Shown in pieces: positions 24,768 through 34,238 of a stretch of DNA of 49,928 nt. The notes beneath the pieces were generated by a model that was not told the DNA's origin, did not search any database, and worked only from the letters and a program-made list of their open reading frames with translations. The stretch's first letter is position 1; each line of letters begins with the position of its first letter. A program made the translations under genes and the position numbers. Source of the DNA: an uncultured Acidimicrobiales bacterium (GTDB lineage: Bacteria; Actinomycetota; Acidimicrobiia; Acidimicrobiales; SZUA-35). Location of the stretch: NCBI GenBank assembly GCA_938002965.1, contig CALKZY010000033.1, positions 1-49,928 of the forward strand. The letters are read 5' to 3'.

Positions 24768-26407
24768 GACGCCACCTCAATCGGGGTCTTCGGCCGGAGG
24801 GCTCCAAGAAGGGCGGCCATCTCGTCATCGACCCGCCACCGGACGGCCCCGAAGGCGGCCAACGCCAACCCGCCCGAGACCGCAGTGACAATCAGAATCG
24901 TTACCTGCGCCAGCGATGACTCCGGCCCGAAGACCAGCCAAAGCGCCAGACCGGCGAAAGCGAACGGGACAACGGCGGTCGCCGCCGTGGCGCCAATCGA
25001 CCGCTTGAGGTCGTAGACAGCGCTGGGAAGCGATCGGGAAATCCGGCAATGCAGGGCGATCGAAGCCACCAGATCACCCACGCTCATGGCGGTGACGATG
25101 GCGAAGATGCGGACAACGCCGGAAGTGGTGAGTGAAGCGGCAACGACCAGAATGGTCGTGGCGGCGAACCGCACGGCATAGGCGTGCAGCGTTGAACGGG
25201 CGTCGTCCATGGCGAAGGTGGCCGACGTCAGCAGCTGGAACAGGCCTTCACCCAGAACCGCTCCGGCGATGCCGGTGAGTACAGCCATGAGAAGAGCCGG
25301 GCCGTTGCCCTCGGCCATCTGGCCAATGGCAAATCCGGGTCCAGCAAACCATCCGAGAAGTAGGGCTGCCACAGCTGCAGGGATCGCGACCAAGGCGGCC
25401 ATGCCAACGCTGCGCAAATAGGTCTCGGCCAACGACATCGTGTCTTGGCGTTTGAATTGAAGTGAGAGCCTCGGCAGGAGAGCGTAGGCGATGGGCTTGG
25501 AAACCAGGGCTACGGGAAGATTCAGCATGTTCAGGGCAAATTGCAGGGCAACGACGCCGCCGGGAACTGCGTTGCACGACACGAACAGAACGAGATAGCG
25601 AAGTCCGTTGAGCACCGCGGTGGCCGACGAGGGTCTGGCCTGCCGTCCGATCGACGCCATTTGTTCACTGCGCCAATCACCGTTGGGGCGAAGGCGAAAG
25701 CCTAGTCGCCGCACACCGTAGAGCTGGACCGCAGCGTGAGCCAGAACTCCGATGGACGAGCCGACGCCAAGCAGAGCAACGTGGCTCATGGCCACCGTGT
25801 CCAGAGTTACATTGTCTCCGGCAAGGACGGCGAAGACAATCAACGTGGCAATGACGACGACGTTCTCAACAATCGACGCTGCCGCCGGAAGAGCGAAGCT
25901 CCCCATGGCCTGCTGTACGGCTTGTCCGGTGATGGCGATGCCATATCCAACGAGTTGCGGCGCCGTCAGCAGTAACAAGGGCACACCGAGGCGGATGAAG
26001 TCGGTTCGTTGGGCGGCATCTTCGATGGGCGAAGCCAACAGACCGGCCACCAACCACGATGCCGCCATAACCACAACGGTGATCACCACGAACGCCGCCA
26101 TCACGACGGTCAGGAATCCACCGGCCAGTCGCTGTGCGTCGTGGAGCCGACCAGCGCTCAACGGCTCGACCAGAGCGGGAATGATCAAGGCATGCAACAA
26201 CGCCCCGATGGCCAACTCGAAGGTGATCCATGGCAGTTGGTTGGCCAGCTGGAAGAGATTGCCGAGGTAAGAGGGCCCGAACACTGCGCCGAGCAGTAAG
26301 ACGCGCCCGAACCCGGTGATCCGCGAAACCAGCGTCCATGACGCTCCGGCGGCTGAATCGCCGATGAGCGTTCCGTCGCTCCTTGCTTTGGTGACCCCGC
26401 TACCCAT
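24764..26407 (-). CDS. MurJ/MviN-like flippase of the MOP superfamily (probable Wzx)
   Basis: The 547-residue product shows around 14 membrane helices and MurJ/MviN-like segments: TLVSRITGFGRVLLLGAVFGPSYLGNLFQLANQLP at the start, and later ALQFALNMLNLPVALVSKPIAYALLPRLS. MOP-superfamily members flip lipid-linked precursors; here the operon context suggests undecaprenyl-PP-linked polysaccharide units rather than lipid II. The stop codon and the next gene's ATG overlap by 4 bases. It lies 5 bases downstream of the Wzz-like gene. Confidence 0.88.
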   Translation of the reverse strand: MGSGVTKARSDGTLIGDSAAGASWTLVSRITGFGRVLLLGAVFGPSYLGNLFQLANQLPWITFELAIGALLHALIIPALVEPLSAGRLHDAQRLAGGFLTVVMAAFVVITVVVMAASWLVAGLLASPIEDAAQRTDFIRLGVPLLLLTAPQLVGYGIAITGQAVQQAMGSFALPAAASIVENVVVIATLIVFAVLAGDNVTLDTVAMSHVALLGVGSSIGVLAHAAVQLYGVRRLGFRLRPNGDWRSEQMASIGRQARPSSATAVLNGLRYLVLFVSCNAVPGGVVALQFALNMLNLPVALVSKPIAYALLPRLSLQFKRQDTMSLAETYLRSVGMAALVAIPAAVAALLLGWFAGPGFAIGQMAEGNGPALLMAVLTGIAGAVLGEGLFQLLTSATFAMDDARSTLHAYAVRFAATTILVVAASLTTSGVVRIFAIVTAMSVGDLVASIALHCRISRSLPSAVYDLKRSIGATAATAVVPFAFAGLALWLVFGPESSLAQVTILIVTAVSGGLALAAFGAVRWRVDDEMAALLGALRPKTPIEVAS

Positions 26408-26412
26408 GGTGA

Positions 26413-27300
26413 CTAGGCCCCGCTTGACCCTCGGACGGCACGGTCGTTACGACGCCGAACCATGGCGTTCCACTGCGCCCCCAGGAAACCCAGACCGGCC
26501 AGCATGCCGAACACGGCACCGGCGGCAGCAAAGATCCTAGGGCGGGGAAATACCTGTTCTTCGAAGACGAACGGCTCGGTAATTAGCACCGGAAGTCCGT
26601 TGACGGACTCATCGAGAGCCTGGATCTGGTTCTCCAGAAGTCTGGTTTCAAGATCGTTCTGACGGGCCCGAAGTGAGTTGACCACCGCTTGATTGGCTGC
26701 CTGGTCCGCTCTGCCGGCCGGAGTGTCGACCCGACTTGAAATCTCAAGTTGCAGTTCGGCTTGGGAGAGGTCGACGAGCACGGCATCTAGCTCTTCTTGG
26801 AGAGTGTCTCGAATGGTTTCCGGTGTCCGCTCCGAGATCCGCTCCAGATACCCCTCTGCCAACTCGGCCACGGCGGATTGGGCCAGTGCAGGGTCAGAGT
26901 TGACGAAGTCGATTTGAACAATCTGCGTACCCGGTACGAGCCCGGCGTCGAGCTTCTCTTCAAACTCTTTGACGTCGATTCCGTGTCCGGCGGCTACGGG
27001 GGCCAGCAGCGACCGACTCTGTACAGCTACCTCTTGGGTCTCGGTCCATGCCGTGCCCCGGTACTGAACCTGAGCTCGGGCCATCCACTGCGGTTCGAAC
27101 ACCAATGTTGAGGCCAGGCCGATCTGGCCGCCCACCATCGTCAATACAAAGGTAAGTAGAAGAACGCCTAGCACCTGCTTGGTTGACGGCCGGTCGAAGA
27201 GTGCGGGCTGCTCGTTGGCTGGGCCCGTTGGTCGACGGTGAGGAGTTCGACGAGCCCCGATGGGACGCATATGTGTTTGTGTGTCGCGTATGGCTCTCAT
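26413..27300 (-). CDS. Wzz-like chain-length determinant
   Basis: The 295-residue product has a basic cytoplasmic tail, a first helix (about residues 45-66), an outer domain with a helical region rich in Gln/Glu (about 150-220) and a second helix near 262-283 preceded by a Pro-rich FPRPRIFAA. This is the two-helix polysaccharide co-polymerase (PCP) layout; no C-terminal tyrosine kinase is attached. It would set polymer length together with Wzy. ATG at 27300 overlaps the acyltransferase stop by 4 bases. It is distantly similar to the N-terminal half of the Wzz-transferase fusion two genes upstream (both read GTQI(V/I) followed by D or R). Confidence 0.8.
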   Translation of the reverse strand: MRAIRDTQTHMRPIGARRTPHRRPTGPANEQPALFDRPSTKQVLGVLLLTFVLTMVGGQIGLASTLVFEPQWMARAQVQYRGTAWTETQEVAVQSRSLLAPVAAGHGIDVKEFEEKLDAGLVPGTQIVQIDFVNSDPALAQSAVAELAEGYLERISERTPETIRDTLQEELDAVLVDLSQAELQLEISSRVDTPAGRADQAANQAVVNSLRARQNDLETRLLENQIQALDESVNGLPVLITEPFVFEEQVFPRPRIFAAAGAVFGMLAGLGFLGAQWNAMVRRRNDRAVRGSSGA

Positions 27301-27983
27301 TGACCTTGCGCTCCAGCCCGACCTTCGATCGGTTTGAGGTCGACTACTGCTTTGCGGGGTGAGGCCGGAGAGCCGTAGGTGACCATGCCTGCGGGCACGT
27401 CTCTGGTGACTACCGAGCCTGAGCCGACTAGCGCACCTTCGCCGATGGTGACGTACGGCAGGATGGTGACTCCGGCGCCGATCTGGGCACCGGCCTTGAT
27501 TACGGGCCCGCGCATGAGCCGGGCTGATTCGTCATCTCCCGGATAGAGGTCGTTGGCGATGGTGACACCGGGGGCCAGGAAGGCGCCGTCTTCGATCACC
27601 GTGAACTGTGCGATGTAGCAGCCAACGTGAATCTTGATGTTGCTTCCAAGTCGGCATCCGTAGTCGATGAACGAGTTGCTCCAGACGGAGACGTTGTCAC
27701 CGATTACGCACTCCTCGCGGATCACCACGTTGTGCCCCAGGTGAAGGTTGTCGCCGATCACGGTGGCGTCGTAGATGACACTGTTGGAGTGAATGCGTGC
27801 CCCGGATCCTATGGCTGATGGATGGTCGACCTGGCGGTCAACGGGGTAGCCGACGATGTAGTCCTTGTGCTGCTCGGATTTGGCGTCGGACCGACTGCCG
27901 CTCGCTTGACCGTCGACGATTGTTCCTCCGTTCTCGGGGTGTGTCTGGGTGAGGTCGGTTGACGACCTGCCGTTGATGATCAC
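27297..27983 (-). CDS. Left-handed beta-helix acyltransferase (hexapeptide repeat)
   Basis: About 228 residues with hexapeptide repeats throughout the second half: IGSGARIHSNSVIYDATVIGDNLHLGHNVVI, VIEDGAFLAPGVTI and IGAGVTILPYVTIGEGALVGSGSVV, ending VPAGMVTYGSPA. This is the WbpD/VioB/maltose-acetyltransferase fold; such enzymes N- or O-acetylate nucleotide amino sugars. The GTG at 27983 overlaps the previous stop by 4 bases (GTGA), so the longer upstream frame is rejected. With the adjacent oxidoreductase and aminotransferase it could acetylate a newly formed amino sugar. Confidence 0.88.
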   Translation of the reverse strand: MIINGRSSTDLTQTHPENGGTIVDGQASGSRSDAKSEQHKDYIVGYPVDRQVDHPSAIGSGARIHSNSVIYDATVIGDNLHLGHNVVIREECVIGDNVSVWSNSFIDYGCRLGSNIKIHVGCYIAQFTVIEDGAFLAPGVTIANDLYPGDDESARLMRGPVIKAGAQIGAGVTILPYVTIGEGALVGSGSVVTRDVPAGMVTYGSPASPRKAVVDLKPIEGRAGAQGQ

Positions 27984-29575
27984 CTGGCACCATCTCCTCG
28001 AAGCATGACCAGCGGCGTAGATAACAAGATTCCAAGGTCGCGCCGCAACGACCAGTTGTTGATGTACTCCAAGTCGAACTCCAACATTTCCGGCACGGAA
28101 ACGGTGCTGCGACCTGATACCTGCCACAGCCCGGTGCACCCGGGGGGAGCTAACGTTCGAACCTTGTAGCGATCTGCGAACATCGAGTGCTCCCAGTCGA
28201 GAGCGGGTCGAGGTCCGACGAGCGACATGTCGCCTCTGAGAACATTCCACAGTTGAGGCAGCTCGTCGATTGACAGTCGCCGTAGCCACCGGCCGACTCC
28301 GGTTATCCGAGAGTCGACGTGTTTGAACGTGTTGCCCTGGTTGGTCGCTTGGTCGCCGGAGAGTTGCCGCAGCACGTTGGCTACATGCTGGGAGTCGTCG
28401 GCGTTGGTGACCATCGTTCGAAACTTGAAGAGCCGGAACGGCTGGCCGTATTGGCCGATTCTGTCCTGCTGGAAGATGGCCGGCCCCGGTGATGTCACCT
28501 GCACCAACAACGCCACCACCACCAGCAGCGGCGAGAGCACAACCAAGAGTACGAGCGACACCATGATGTCGAGCGCCCGCTTAAGTGCCAGCTGCAATGC
28601 CGAACCTACATAGCGAGAGGTGGGGGATCGGCGAGAGTCGGCGACACCGGTAGCGAACGGCTCGATGGGGGGCGTTGAGTGTGGCGACGACATCGGCTGT
28701 AGAGGCGACGTTGGGCTGGCGGGACCGGCATAGGGGGTGGTGACGGCGCGATGAAAGGCCATGTACACACCGGCGACACCGATGAGGCCACCGGCGGCCC
28801 CTCCGAAGATCAGAGCCTGCATCGGGTTGGGCGTGGCCGGGTCTTCCAGGATGAATCCGGGGGTGACGACTCTTGGGTCGGTCAACCGGCGCCGATTTTC
28901 TTCGGCCTCGCGATCGGCCAATATAATGGATGCCTCATTGACCTGGCGTTGGACTCGTACCAGCTGGTCCTGAAGATCAACCTGGCGGGCGGTGGAAAGA
29001 AGGTCGCGAGCCTCCAAGGTGGCGGTGAGCCCTGCCTCCAGCGATCGCAGATCGACGAGACGTTCCTCGACAACGTTGTCGGCCAGGCTGGTATCGGGAG
29101 TGCCGAACTTGGCGACGTAGCCGGCGACGATGTCGTCGACGATCCGGGTGGCCCGGTCGGGGTCCTCGTCGATGAATCGAACTCGGATGATCTGCGTGCC
29201 GCCGGTGACGGAGGCGTCGTAGTGTTTTTGGAAGTCCTTGTCGCTGATGCCTTCCCGCTCGGCGATCGAATGCCACATGGCCGGGCTCTCAAGCGTGACG
29301 GCCACCGTCTCGTTGAGAACAGCGGGATCCCGAAACTCGACTTCGGTAATTGCTTCCCACTCCGGCGTCTTAAGGAACTCGGCTAGGAGCGCGCCTTGGG
29401 CGGCGAATCCGACGCTCACCACACACAAGAAGATGGCGCCGATGACTGTCGGCAGCGGAGGTCGTAGCTGAGGAGACTGGTCGAAGACGATTGTCGGGAA
29501 GGGCTCCCTGCCCAGTGCGCCTCCACCATCGTCGAAACCTGGCCCCAACTCGTCAGCTCGACTGGTTGTCAGCAC
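27980..29575 (-). CDS. Fusion of Wzz-like domain and phosphoglycosyl transferase
   Basis: The 531-residue protein joins two functions. Residues 40-275 are a Wzz-like co-polymerase module: helix (41-62), outer domain with GTQIIRVRF and a Gln-rich helical region, then a second helix (255-275). After a Pro/Ser linker, residues 325-531 are a monotopic phosphoglycosyl transferase (Bac_transf/PglC/WbaP C-terminal type): a membrane re-entrant helix, FRLFKFRTM, the Asp-Glu dyad (Asp437-Glu438 in SIDELPQLWNVLRGD), SLVGPRP, and PGCTGLWQVSGR. It would start each repeat unit by transferring a sugar phosphate to undecaprenyl phosphate. GTG 29575 follows GAGG by 6 bases and overlaps the aminotransferase gene by 23 bases. 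Confidence 0.9.
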   Translation of the reverse strand: MLTTSRADELGPGFDDGGGALGREPFPTIVFDQSPQLRPPLPTVIGAIFLCVVSVGFAAQGALLAEFLKTPEWEAITEVEFRDPAVLNETVAVTLESPAMWHSIAEREGISDKDFQKHYDASVTGGTQIIRVRFIDEDPDRATRIVDDIVAGYVAKFGTPDTSLADNVVEERLVDLRSLEAGLTATLEARDLLSTARQVDLQDQLVRVQRQVNEASIILADREAEENRRRLTDPRVVTPGFILEDPATPNPMQALIFGGAAGGLIGVAGVYMAFHRAVTTPYAGPASPTSPLQPMSSPHSTPPIEPFATGVADSRRSPTSRYVGSALQLALKRALDIMVSLVLLVVLSPLLVVVALLVQVTSPGPAIFQQDRIGQYGQPFRLFKFRTMVTNADDSQHVANVLRQLSGDQATNQGNTFKHVDSRITGVGRWLRRLSIDELPQLWNVLRGDMSLVGPRPALDWEHSMFADRYKVRTLAPPGCTGLWQVSGRSTVSVPEMLEFDLEYINNWSLRRDLGILLSTPLVMLRGDGAR

Positions 29576-30668
29576 CCAACACCTCGCAGACCCGGCCGAT
29601 CGACTCGCCGTCGAGAGACGGGAACATCGGCAGGGAGAGAATCTGATCGGCCAGCTCTTCGGTCACCGATAGGTCGGCTCGCCGGGCTCGGCTGAAAGGC
29701 TCATGGTGATGACACGGCACCGGATAATGAAGGCCCCAACCGATTCCGCCGCTGTCCAATCGACTTGTCGTCGTATCGCGGGACTCGGCCATGCAACGCA
29801 CGATGTACAGGTGGTACACGGCGCTTACGTCATCGCGTTCTGTGAGGGCGGTAAAGCCGTCGGGGAGCGAGGCTTCGTAGGACTTGGCTGCGGCCCGTCG
29901 ACCTTCATTGGCGTCGTCGAGGCGGTGAAGCTTGACTTCCAGCGCTGCCGCCTGCAAACCGTCGAGCCTGGAGTTTCGGCCCAGGAGAACGTGATCGTAC
30001 TTGGAGTCAAGCGCTCGACCGTGGTTGGCGATAACTCGAATCCGCTCGGCCAGCTGTGGGTCGCTGGTGGTGACAGCTCCGCCGTCGCCCAGAGCCCCAA
30101 GGTTCTTACCCGGGTAGAAACTGAATCCGGCGGCCACGCCGAGGGAACCGACCGGCCGCCCTCGCAGTGTCGCTCCGTGGGCCTGTGCGGCATCTTCGAT
30201 GATGGCCACGCCGGCTGGCCCGGTGACGGTAGTCAGCTCGTCTACGTCGACCGGTTGTCCGTAGAGATGGACGGCTAGAACGGCGACTGTTCGCGGCGAC
30301 ATGACCGCCCGGACGGTGTCGGCGTTGAGTAGAGCCGTCTCGCGATCGATGTCAGCGAATACGACTTTGGCTCCGCAATGAGACACGGCCTCAGCGGTAG
30401 CGATGAACGTATTGGCCGGAACAATGACTTCGTCACCGACGCCCACTCCGAGTCCGGCCAGAATCAGTTCTAGGGCGTCGGTGCCGTTGGCGACGCCGAT
30501 GCAGTGGGTACTCGCTGTGTACCGGGCGAAGGCGTGCTCGAACGACTCAACCGCCGCCCCTCCGATGAAGGCGCAGTTGTCGACTGTGGTTTTCCACGCG
30601 GCGTCGAGTTCATCTCGGACCTCGGCCGTCCCGGCCTTCAGGTCAAGAAAGGGAATGGGGCTTGTCAC
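29553..30668 (-). CDS. DegT/DnrJ/EryC1-family sugar aminotransferase
   Basis: About 371 residues of a PLP enzyme that aminates nucleotide keto-sugars. Visible motifs are IPFLDLKAG at the start, ANGTDALELIL, GDEVIVPANTFIATAEA, IIEDAAQAHGA and the PLP lysine in SFYPGKNLGALGDGG, followed by NSRLDGLQAA. This resembles WbpE, FdtB and similar enzymes. The GTG at 30668 overlaps the oxidoreductase stop by 4 bases and has GGAGG about 7 bases upstream. The adjacent Gfo/Idh oxidoreductase likely makes its 3-keto substrate, and the hexapeptide enzyme may acetylate its product (pathway inferred). Confidence 0.9.
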   Translation of the reverse strand: MTSPIPFLDLKAGTAEVRDELDAAWKTTVDNCAFIGGAAVESFEHAFARYTASTHCIGVANGTDALELILAGLGVGVGDEVIVPANTFIATAEAVSHCGAKVVFADIDRETALLNADTVRAVMSPRTVAVLAVHLYGQPVDVDELTTVTGPAGVAIIEDAAQAHGATLRGRPVGSLGVAAGFSFYPGKNLGALGDGGAVTTSDPQLAERIRVIANHGRALDSKYDHVLLGRNSRLDGLQAAALEVKLHRLDDANEGRRAAAKSYEASLPDGFTALTERDDVSAVYHLYIVRCMAESRDTTTSRLDSGGIGWGLHYPVPCHHHEPFSRARRADLSVTEELADQILSLPMFPSLDGESIGRVCEVLGADNQSS

Positions 30669-31738
30669 TTTGCCACCTCCACTAGTCGAAGCGATGATTC
30701 GCCGGTGAGTTCGGTGGTGGTCGATGACGGGTCTGGAACGTTGACCCAACTACCCCCGAGCCGTTGGGATGCGTCGGCGGCGCAGAGCGTGGCGACCACG
30801 TCAAGGCCGCTTGTCCCGTCGGCCACAGGGCGTTCGCCTGTTCGAATGGCTCGGACAAAAGCGTTGAGCTCCAGCATGAGAGGCTCCTGAAAGTCGATGT
30901 AGGGCGAAACGATGTTGCCGTTTCGGTAATGGAGCGGGTGACCGGGTGAGGTTTCGGTCGGGGTCTTGTCGACGCCCTTGTCGAAGATCCGCAGGCGCTC
31001 ATCGGCGGAAACATCGTCATACACCGCCATGCAGTTCTCGCCGACAACCGTTGTTCGACGAACCTTGAGCGGGTCGAGCCAGCTGACATGGATCGAAGCG
31101 TTGACGTCGATGTCGCCGTACCGGAGCGAGAGGTAGGCAACGTCGGATTTGTCACCCATCAGCTTGAGTCCCCACGCTGACACCGATGTCGGTCGGGAGT
31201 CGAGGATTCGATTGATGATGGAGATGTCGTGGGGAGCGAGATCCCAGAGGACATCGGTGTCCTGTTGGTACAGGCCGAGGTTGAGCCTGGCCGAGTTGAT
31301 GTAGCGCACCCGACCGAACTCCGGCGTACGGATAGTGTCAGCCAGGCTCCACACTGCCGGGTTGTATTCGAACGTGTGGCCCACCATCAGGCAGCGGTTT
31401 CGCTCTTCAGCCAGCCGATTGAGGTGAACGGCATCGTCGATGTCGGTGGTCATCGGCTTTTCGACCAGCACATGGAGGCCGGCCTCAAGGGCAGCCTTGG
31501 CCACTGGGTAGTGGGTTGTGGGAGGGGTAGCGATGATGACTGCGTCAAGTGAGCTGGCCACGTCTTCGAGGCGGGGCACCGTGGCGAACACGGTGTAGCT
31601 CTGCGTCAGTTGGTTTCGCCGTGCCGAGTCCTGATCGATCAGGGCCACATCCACATCGGATATGGAACTCAAAACACGAACGTGTTTTGATCCCCAGTAT
31701 CCGCATCCAACTACTCCTATTCGAAGATCTTTAGTCAT
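30665..31738 (-). CDS. Gfo/Idh/MocA-family sugar oxidoreductase
   Basis: The 357-residue product begins with a NAD(P)-binding Rossmann motif (GVVGCGYWGSKHVRVL), then DAVIIATPPTTHYPVAKAALEAGLHVLVEKPM with the conserved EKP motif, and the C-terminal dehydrogenase domain (LWDLAPHDISIINRILD). Relatives WbpB/WlbA oxidise C3 of UDP-GlcNAc-uronic acid. ATG at 31738 is the first gene of a nine-gene leftward run (31738 to 21086), with all joints overlapping or separated by no more than a few bases. Its upstream region holds a palindrome at 31770-31783. Confidence 0.88.
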   Translation of the reverse strand: MTKDLRIGVVGCGYWGSKHVRVLSSISDVDVALIDQDSARRNQLTQSYTVFATVPRLEDVASSLDAVIIATPPTTHYPVAKAALEAGLHVLVEKPMTTDIDDAVHLNRLAEERNRCLMVGHTFEYNPAVWSLADTIRTPEFGRVRYINSARLNLGLYQQDTDVLWDLAPHDISIINRILDSRPTSVSAWGLKLMGDKSDVAYLSLRYGDIDVNASIHVSWLDPLKVRRTTVVGENCMAVYDDVSADERLRIFDKGVDKTPTETSPGHPLHYRNGNIVSPYIDFQEPLMLELNAFVRAIRTGERPVADGTSGLDVVATLCAADASQRLGGSWVNVPDPSSTTTELTGESSLRLVEVAK

Positions 31739-32045
31739 AAGCAAGAACGTTTCTCTTGGACGGACAAACGCAACACATGTTGCTTCTGATCCGTCTGGCC
31801 ACCTGTCGTTTCCATCATTCGATCTTTATTGACCGCTTTGGCTGCGAGCCCGCCGTCAGGCTTTGATCAGAATTGATGTTCCGAAGAGCACCACCGAGGC
31901 CCGATTCAGTCAAGATACGGGGTTTTGTCGAATTGGGTAAAAATGCCCACTAACCGTCTCGGCCTGCCGCTCGGTTGTCATGAGTGGATCGCCGCATACG
32001 GGGCGCCGACTCCCCAACCGCAAACGGGACAGGAAACGCATCGAA
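31739..32045. other. Divergent promoter region of the polysaccharide locus
   Basis: About 300 bases separate the leftward nine-gene operon from the rightward group. The region is more AT-rich than its surroundings and contains the palindrome described separately. I see no clear sigma70 pair for either direction and no RNA gene. The small ORF opening at 31980 overlaps its right end. Confidence 0.5.
31770..31783. promoter_or_regulatory. Palindrome GCAACA-CA-TGTTGC upstream of the polysaccharide operon
   Basis: A perfect inverted repeat with 6-bp arms and a 2-base centre lies 32 bases upstream of the first gene of the leftward operon, where an operator would be expected. The binding protein is unknown. 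Confidence 0.4.
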
Positions 32046-32348
32046 ATGGAACTGGCAACGGAAGTGATAATCGGCCTGGTGGTCGTGGGCAATCTGGTAC
32101 TGCTTGGCCTCGGCTACCTTTCGTGGCGCCTAATCTTCGGGACCCCGAGACCGGTGGCCCCCGCTTACCAACCGTCGAACGACCACGGTCAGATGAACCA
32201 GGGCGACTGGGACGATCGCCGTCCGAGCGGCGTCTCCTCGCACACCGAGACCGACCCTCTCGCCGGTTTGTTCCGATACGACAGCTGGGATGAAGGCGAT
32301 CCCGTCGGCGATGCACCCCGCTACGGCGACACCGGCGGAGTGCGCTAG
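32046..32348 (+). CDS. Small single-pass membrane protein
   Basis: About 100 residues with one membrane helix near the start (TEVIIGLVVVGNLVLLGLGYLSW) and a polar, acidic, Asp/Gly-rich tail. No family recognised. ATG at 32046 has an AGGA about 11 bases upstream; an earlier ATG at 31980 would add 22 very basic residues (RRLPNRKRDRKR) but has no ribosome site. The stop is 3 bases before the asparagine synthase start, so it heads the rightward group of polysaccharide genes. Confidence 0.6.
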   Translation: MELATEVIIGLVVVGNLVLLGLGYLSWRLIFGTPRPVAPAYQPSNDHGQMNQGDWDDRRPSGVSSHTETDPLAGLFRYDSWDEGDPVGDAPRYGDTGGVR

Positions 32349-32351
32349 ACC

Positions 32352-34238
32352 ATGTGTGGTATCTCAGGGGTTCACCGTCGAGACGGCGGTCGGGTTGAGC
32401 CGGCCTTGCTGCGACGGATGGCTGACTCGCTAGTTCACCGTGGACCTGACGACTCGGGTTACCACAGCGGCCCGGGCATCGGATTCGGGTTCAGGCGACT
32501 CTCGATTGTTGACCTGGGCGGTGGAAATCAGCCGCTTTCGAGTCACGACAGTGTCTTCGTTCTCGGCAACGGCGAGATCTACAATCACCAAACCTTGCGG
32601 CGCGAGTTGGAGAGCGAAGGCTATCGCTTCAAAACCAACTCGGACATGGAGGTCGTGGCCCACGGTTATCACCGGTGGGGCGAGCGAATCGTAGAACGGC
32701 TCAACGGAATGTTCGCGCTGGCCATCTGGGATGCGACAGACGAGCGTCTAGTTCTGGCCCGCGATCATCTGGGTATCAAGCCGCTGTACTACAACGATGC
32801 AGGCAAGGTGCTGCGGTTCGGGTCCGAACTCAGGGCGATCATCGCCGACCCGGACGTGGAGCGACGGGTTGATCCCGATGCCGTTCGATTGCTTCTGCAT
32901 TTCGGTTACGTTCCCGCACCGCACACACTGGTTGCCGGAGTTAACAAGCTTCGCCCGGGCCATCTGTTGGCGTCGGACCGTGAGGGCATTCGAGTCAGCC
33001 GATACTGGCACCCGGTGGCTCAAAATCGAGCTCGACTCGACTTTGGCCAGGCTGTGGACAACTATGCCGATCTGGTAGGCCAAGCCGTCAGTCGACAGCT
33101 ACTTGGCGACGTTCCCATCGGTCTGCTCTTGTCTGGAGGAGTTGATTCTTCATACGTTCTAGATGAAATGGCTACAGCCTCGGACGATCAAATTCGTACG
33201 TTTTCAGTCGGCTTCGGATCGTCGTTTGAATATGACGAGCTGGCTGTGGCCCGGCAGACAGCCGAAGCCTACGGCACCCAACACCATGAGCTTCAACTGG
33301 AATTCGACTCGTTCGAGAACATCTACCAGCAGACAATGTGGCACTTAGAAGAGCCAGTGTTGTCTCAGAGTACGTTCGCGTTCCACCTCTTAACGGCCGA
33401 AGTCCGAAAACATGTCAAAGTGGTGCTGACGGGCCAGGGTGCCGACGAGCTGTGGGCTGGCTATGACCGCTACATGGCTGAGCGCTACGCCGCCCCGGTT
33501 CGGTGGCTGCTTGGCTCATCGGCGTTCGGATCGGCAGCGGGGGCAACGTCGAGAACTCAACGACTGGCACGAGCGGCTCAATCGCTGGGCCACAGCGACC
33601 CTGTGACCCGGTTCGCCGCTATTCACCAGGTGTTCGCTCCCGAGGATCTGGGGTCGGCGCTAGGTGTCGATGGCTCGGACGCTCGAGCGGAGGACGTTAT
33701 TGAGTACTGGCAAGAGCCGGTATCTGACCTCGGTGACCTCGACCAGCTGCTTCACATCGATGTTCGCATGTCGTTGGCCGACGACCTGCTGTTCTACGGC
33801 GACAAGCTGTCGATGGCCAACTCGGTCGAGGCCAGGGTTCCGCTGTTGGATCTGGAGGTCGTCGAGTTCGTCGAGTCCCTTCCGGCCGAGTTCAAACTGC
33901 GAGGGCGCACCGGGAAGTTGGGCCACAAGGCTGCAGCGGCCAAGCGTGTCCACCCCGATGTCATCAAACGCCGGAAGCTCGGCTTTGCCACGCCGGTTGA
34001 TCGGTGGTTCGCCACTGAGCTGGTCCCGGCACTGGAGCGAACAGTGTTGGCTCCCGACTCGTGGTGCGAGCGGCATCTCGACCCTGGCGTTCTCAAAGGC
34101 CTGGTCGACGATCACGTTTCCGGGCGGCGCAACAACAGAAGGCAGCTGACCACGTTGTTGTCCTTTGAGTACGCCTGTCAGCAACTGTTCGACGGTGCCA
34201 ATCCGGCAACCGCACAACCTGTTGGAGTCTCGACATGA
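32352..34238 (+). CDS. asnB: Asparagine synthase (glutamine-hydrolysing)
   Basis: The 628-residue protein is a class II glutamine amidotransferase: Met is followed by the catalytic Cys2 (MCGISGV), then HRGPDDSGYH and GNGEIYNH. The synthetase domain carries the ATP pyrophosphatase loop LLLSGGVDSSYV (about residues 257-268), FSVGFGSSFEYDEL, VVLTGQGADELWAGYDRY and SVEARVPLLD. It makes Asn from Asp, but homologues in surface-polysaccharide clusters are thought to amidate uronic acids instead. Here its stop overlaps an AlgD-like dehydrogenase that makes such an acid, so amidation of the polymer is plausible. Confidence 0.92.
   Translation: MCGISGVHRRDGGRVEPALLRRMADSLVHRGPDDSGYHSGPGIGFGFRRLSIVDLGGGNQPLSSHDSVFVLGNGEIYNHQTLRRELESEGYRFKTNSDMEVVAHGYHRWGERIVERLNGMFALAIWDATDERLVLARDHLGIKPLYYNDAGKVLRFGSELRAIIADPDVERRVDPDAVRLLLHFGYVPAPHTLVAGVNKLRPGHLLASDREGIRVSRYWHPVAQNRARLDFGQAVDNYADLVGQAVSRQLLGDVPIGLLLSGGVDSSYVLDEMATASDDQIRTFSVGFGSSFEYDELAVARQTAEAYGTQHHELQLEFDSFENIYQQTMWHLEEPVLSQSTFAFHLLTAEVRKHVKVVLTGQGADELWAGYDRYMAERYAAPVRWLLGSSAFGSAAGATSRTQRLARAAQSLGHSDPVTRFAAIHQVFAPEDLGSALGVDGSDARAEDVIEYWQEPVSDLGDLDQLLHIDVRMSLADDLLFYGDKLSMANSVEARVPLLDLEVVEFVESLPAEFKLRGRTGKLGHKAAAAKRVHPDVIKRRKLGFATPVDRWFATELVPALERTVLAPDSWCERHLDPGVLKGLVDDHVSGRRNNRRQLTTLLSFEYACQQLFDGANPATAQPVGVST

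Noticed and set aside
27984..28289. Long N-terminal extension of the hexapeptide acyltransferase
   Set aside because: It overlaps the transferase fusion gene in another frame; the GTGA overlap start at 27983 fits the operon and family length.
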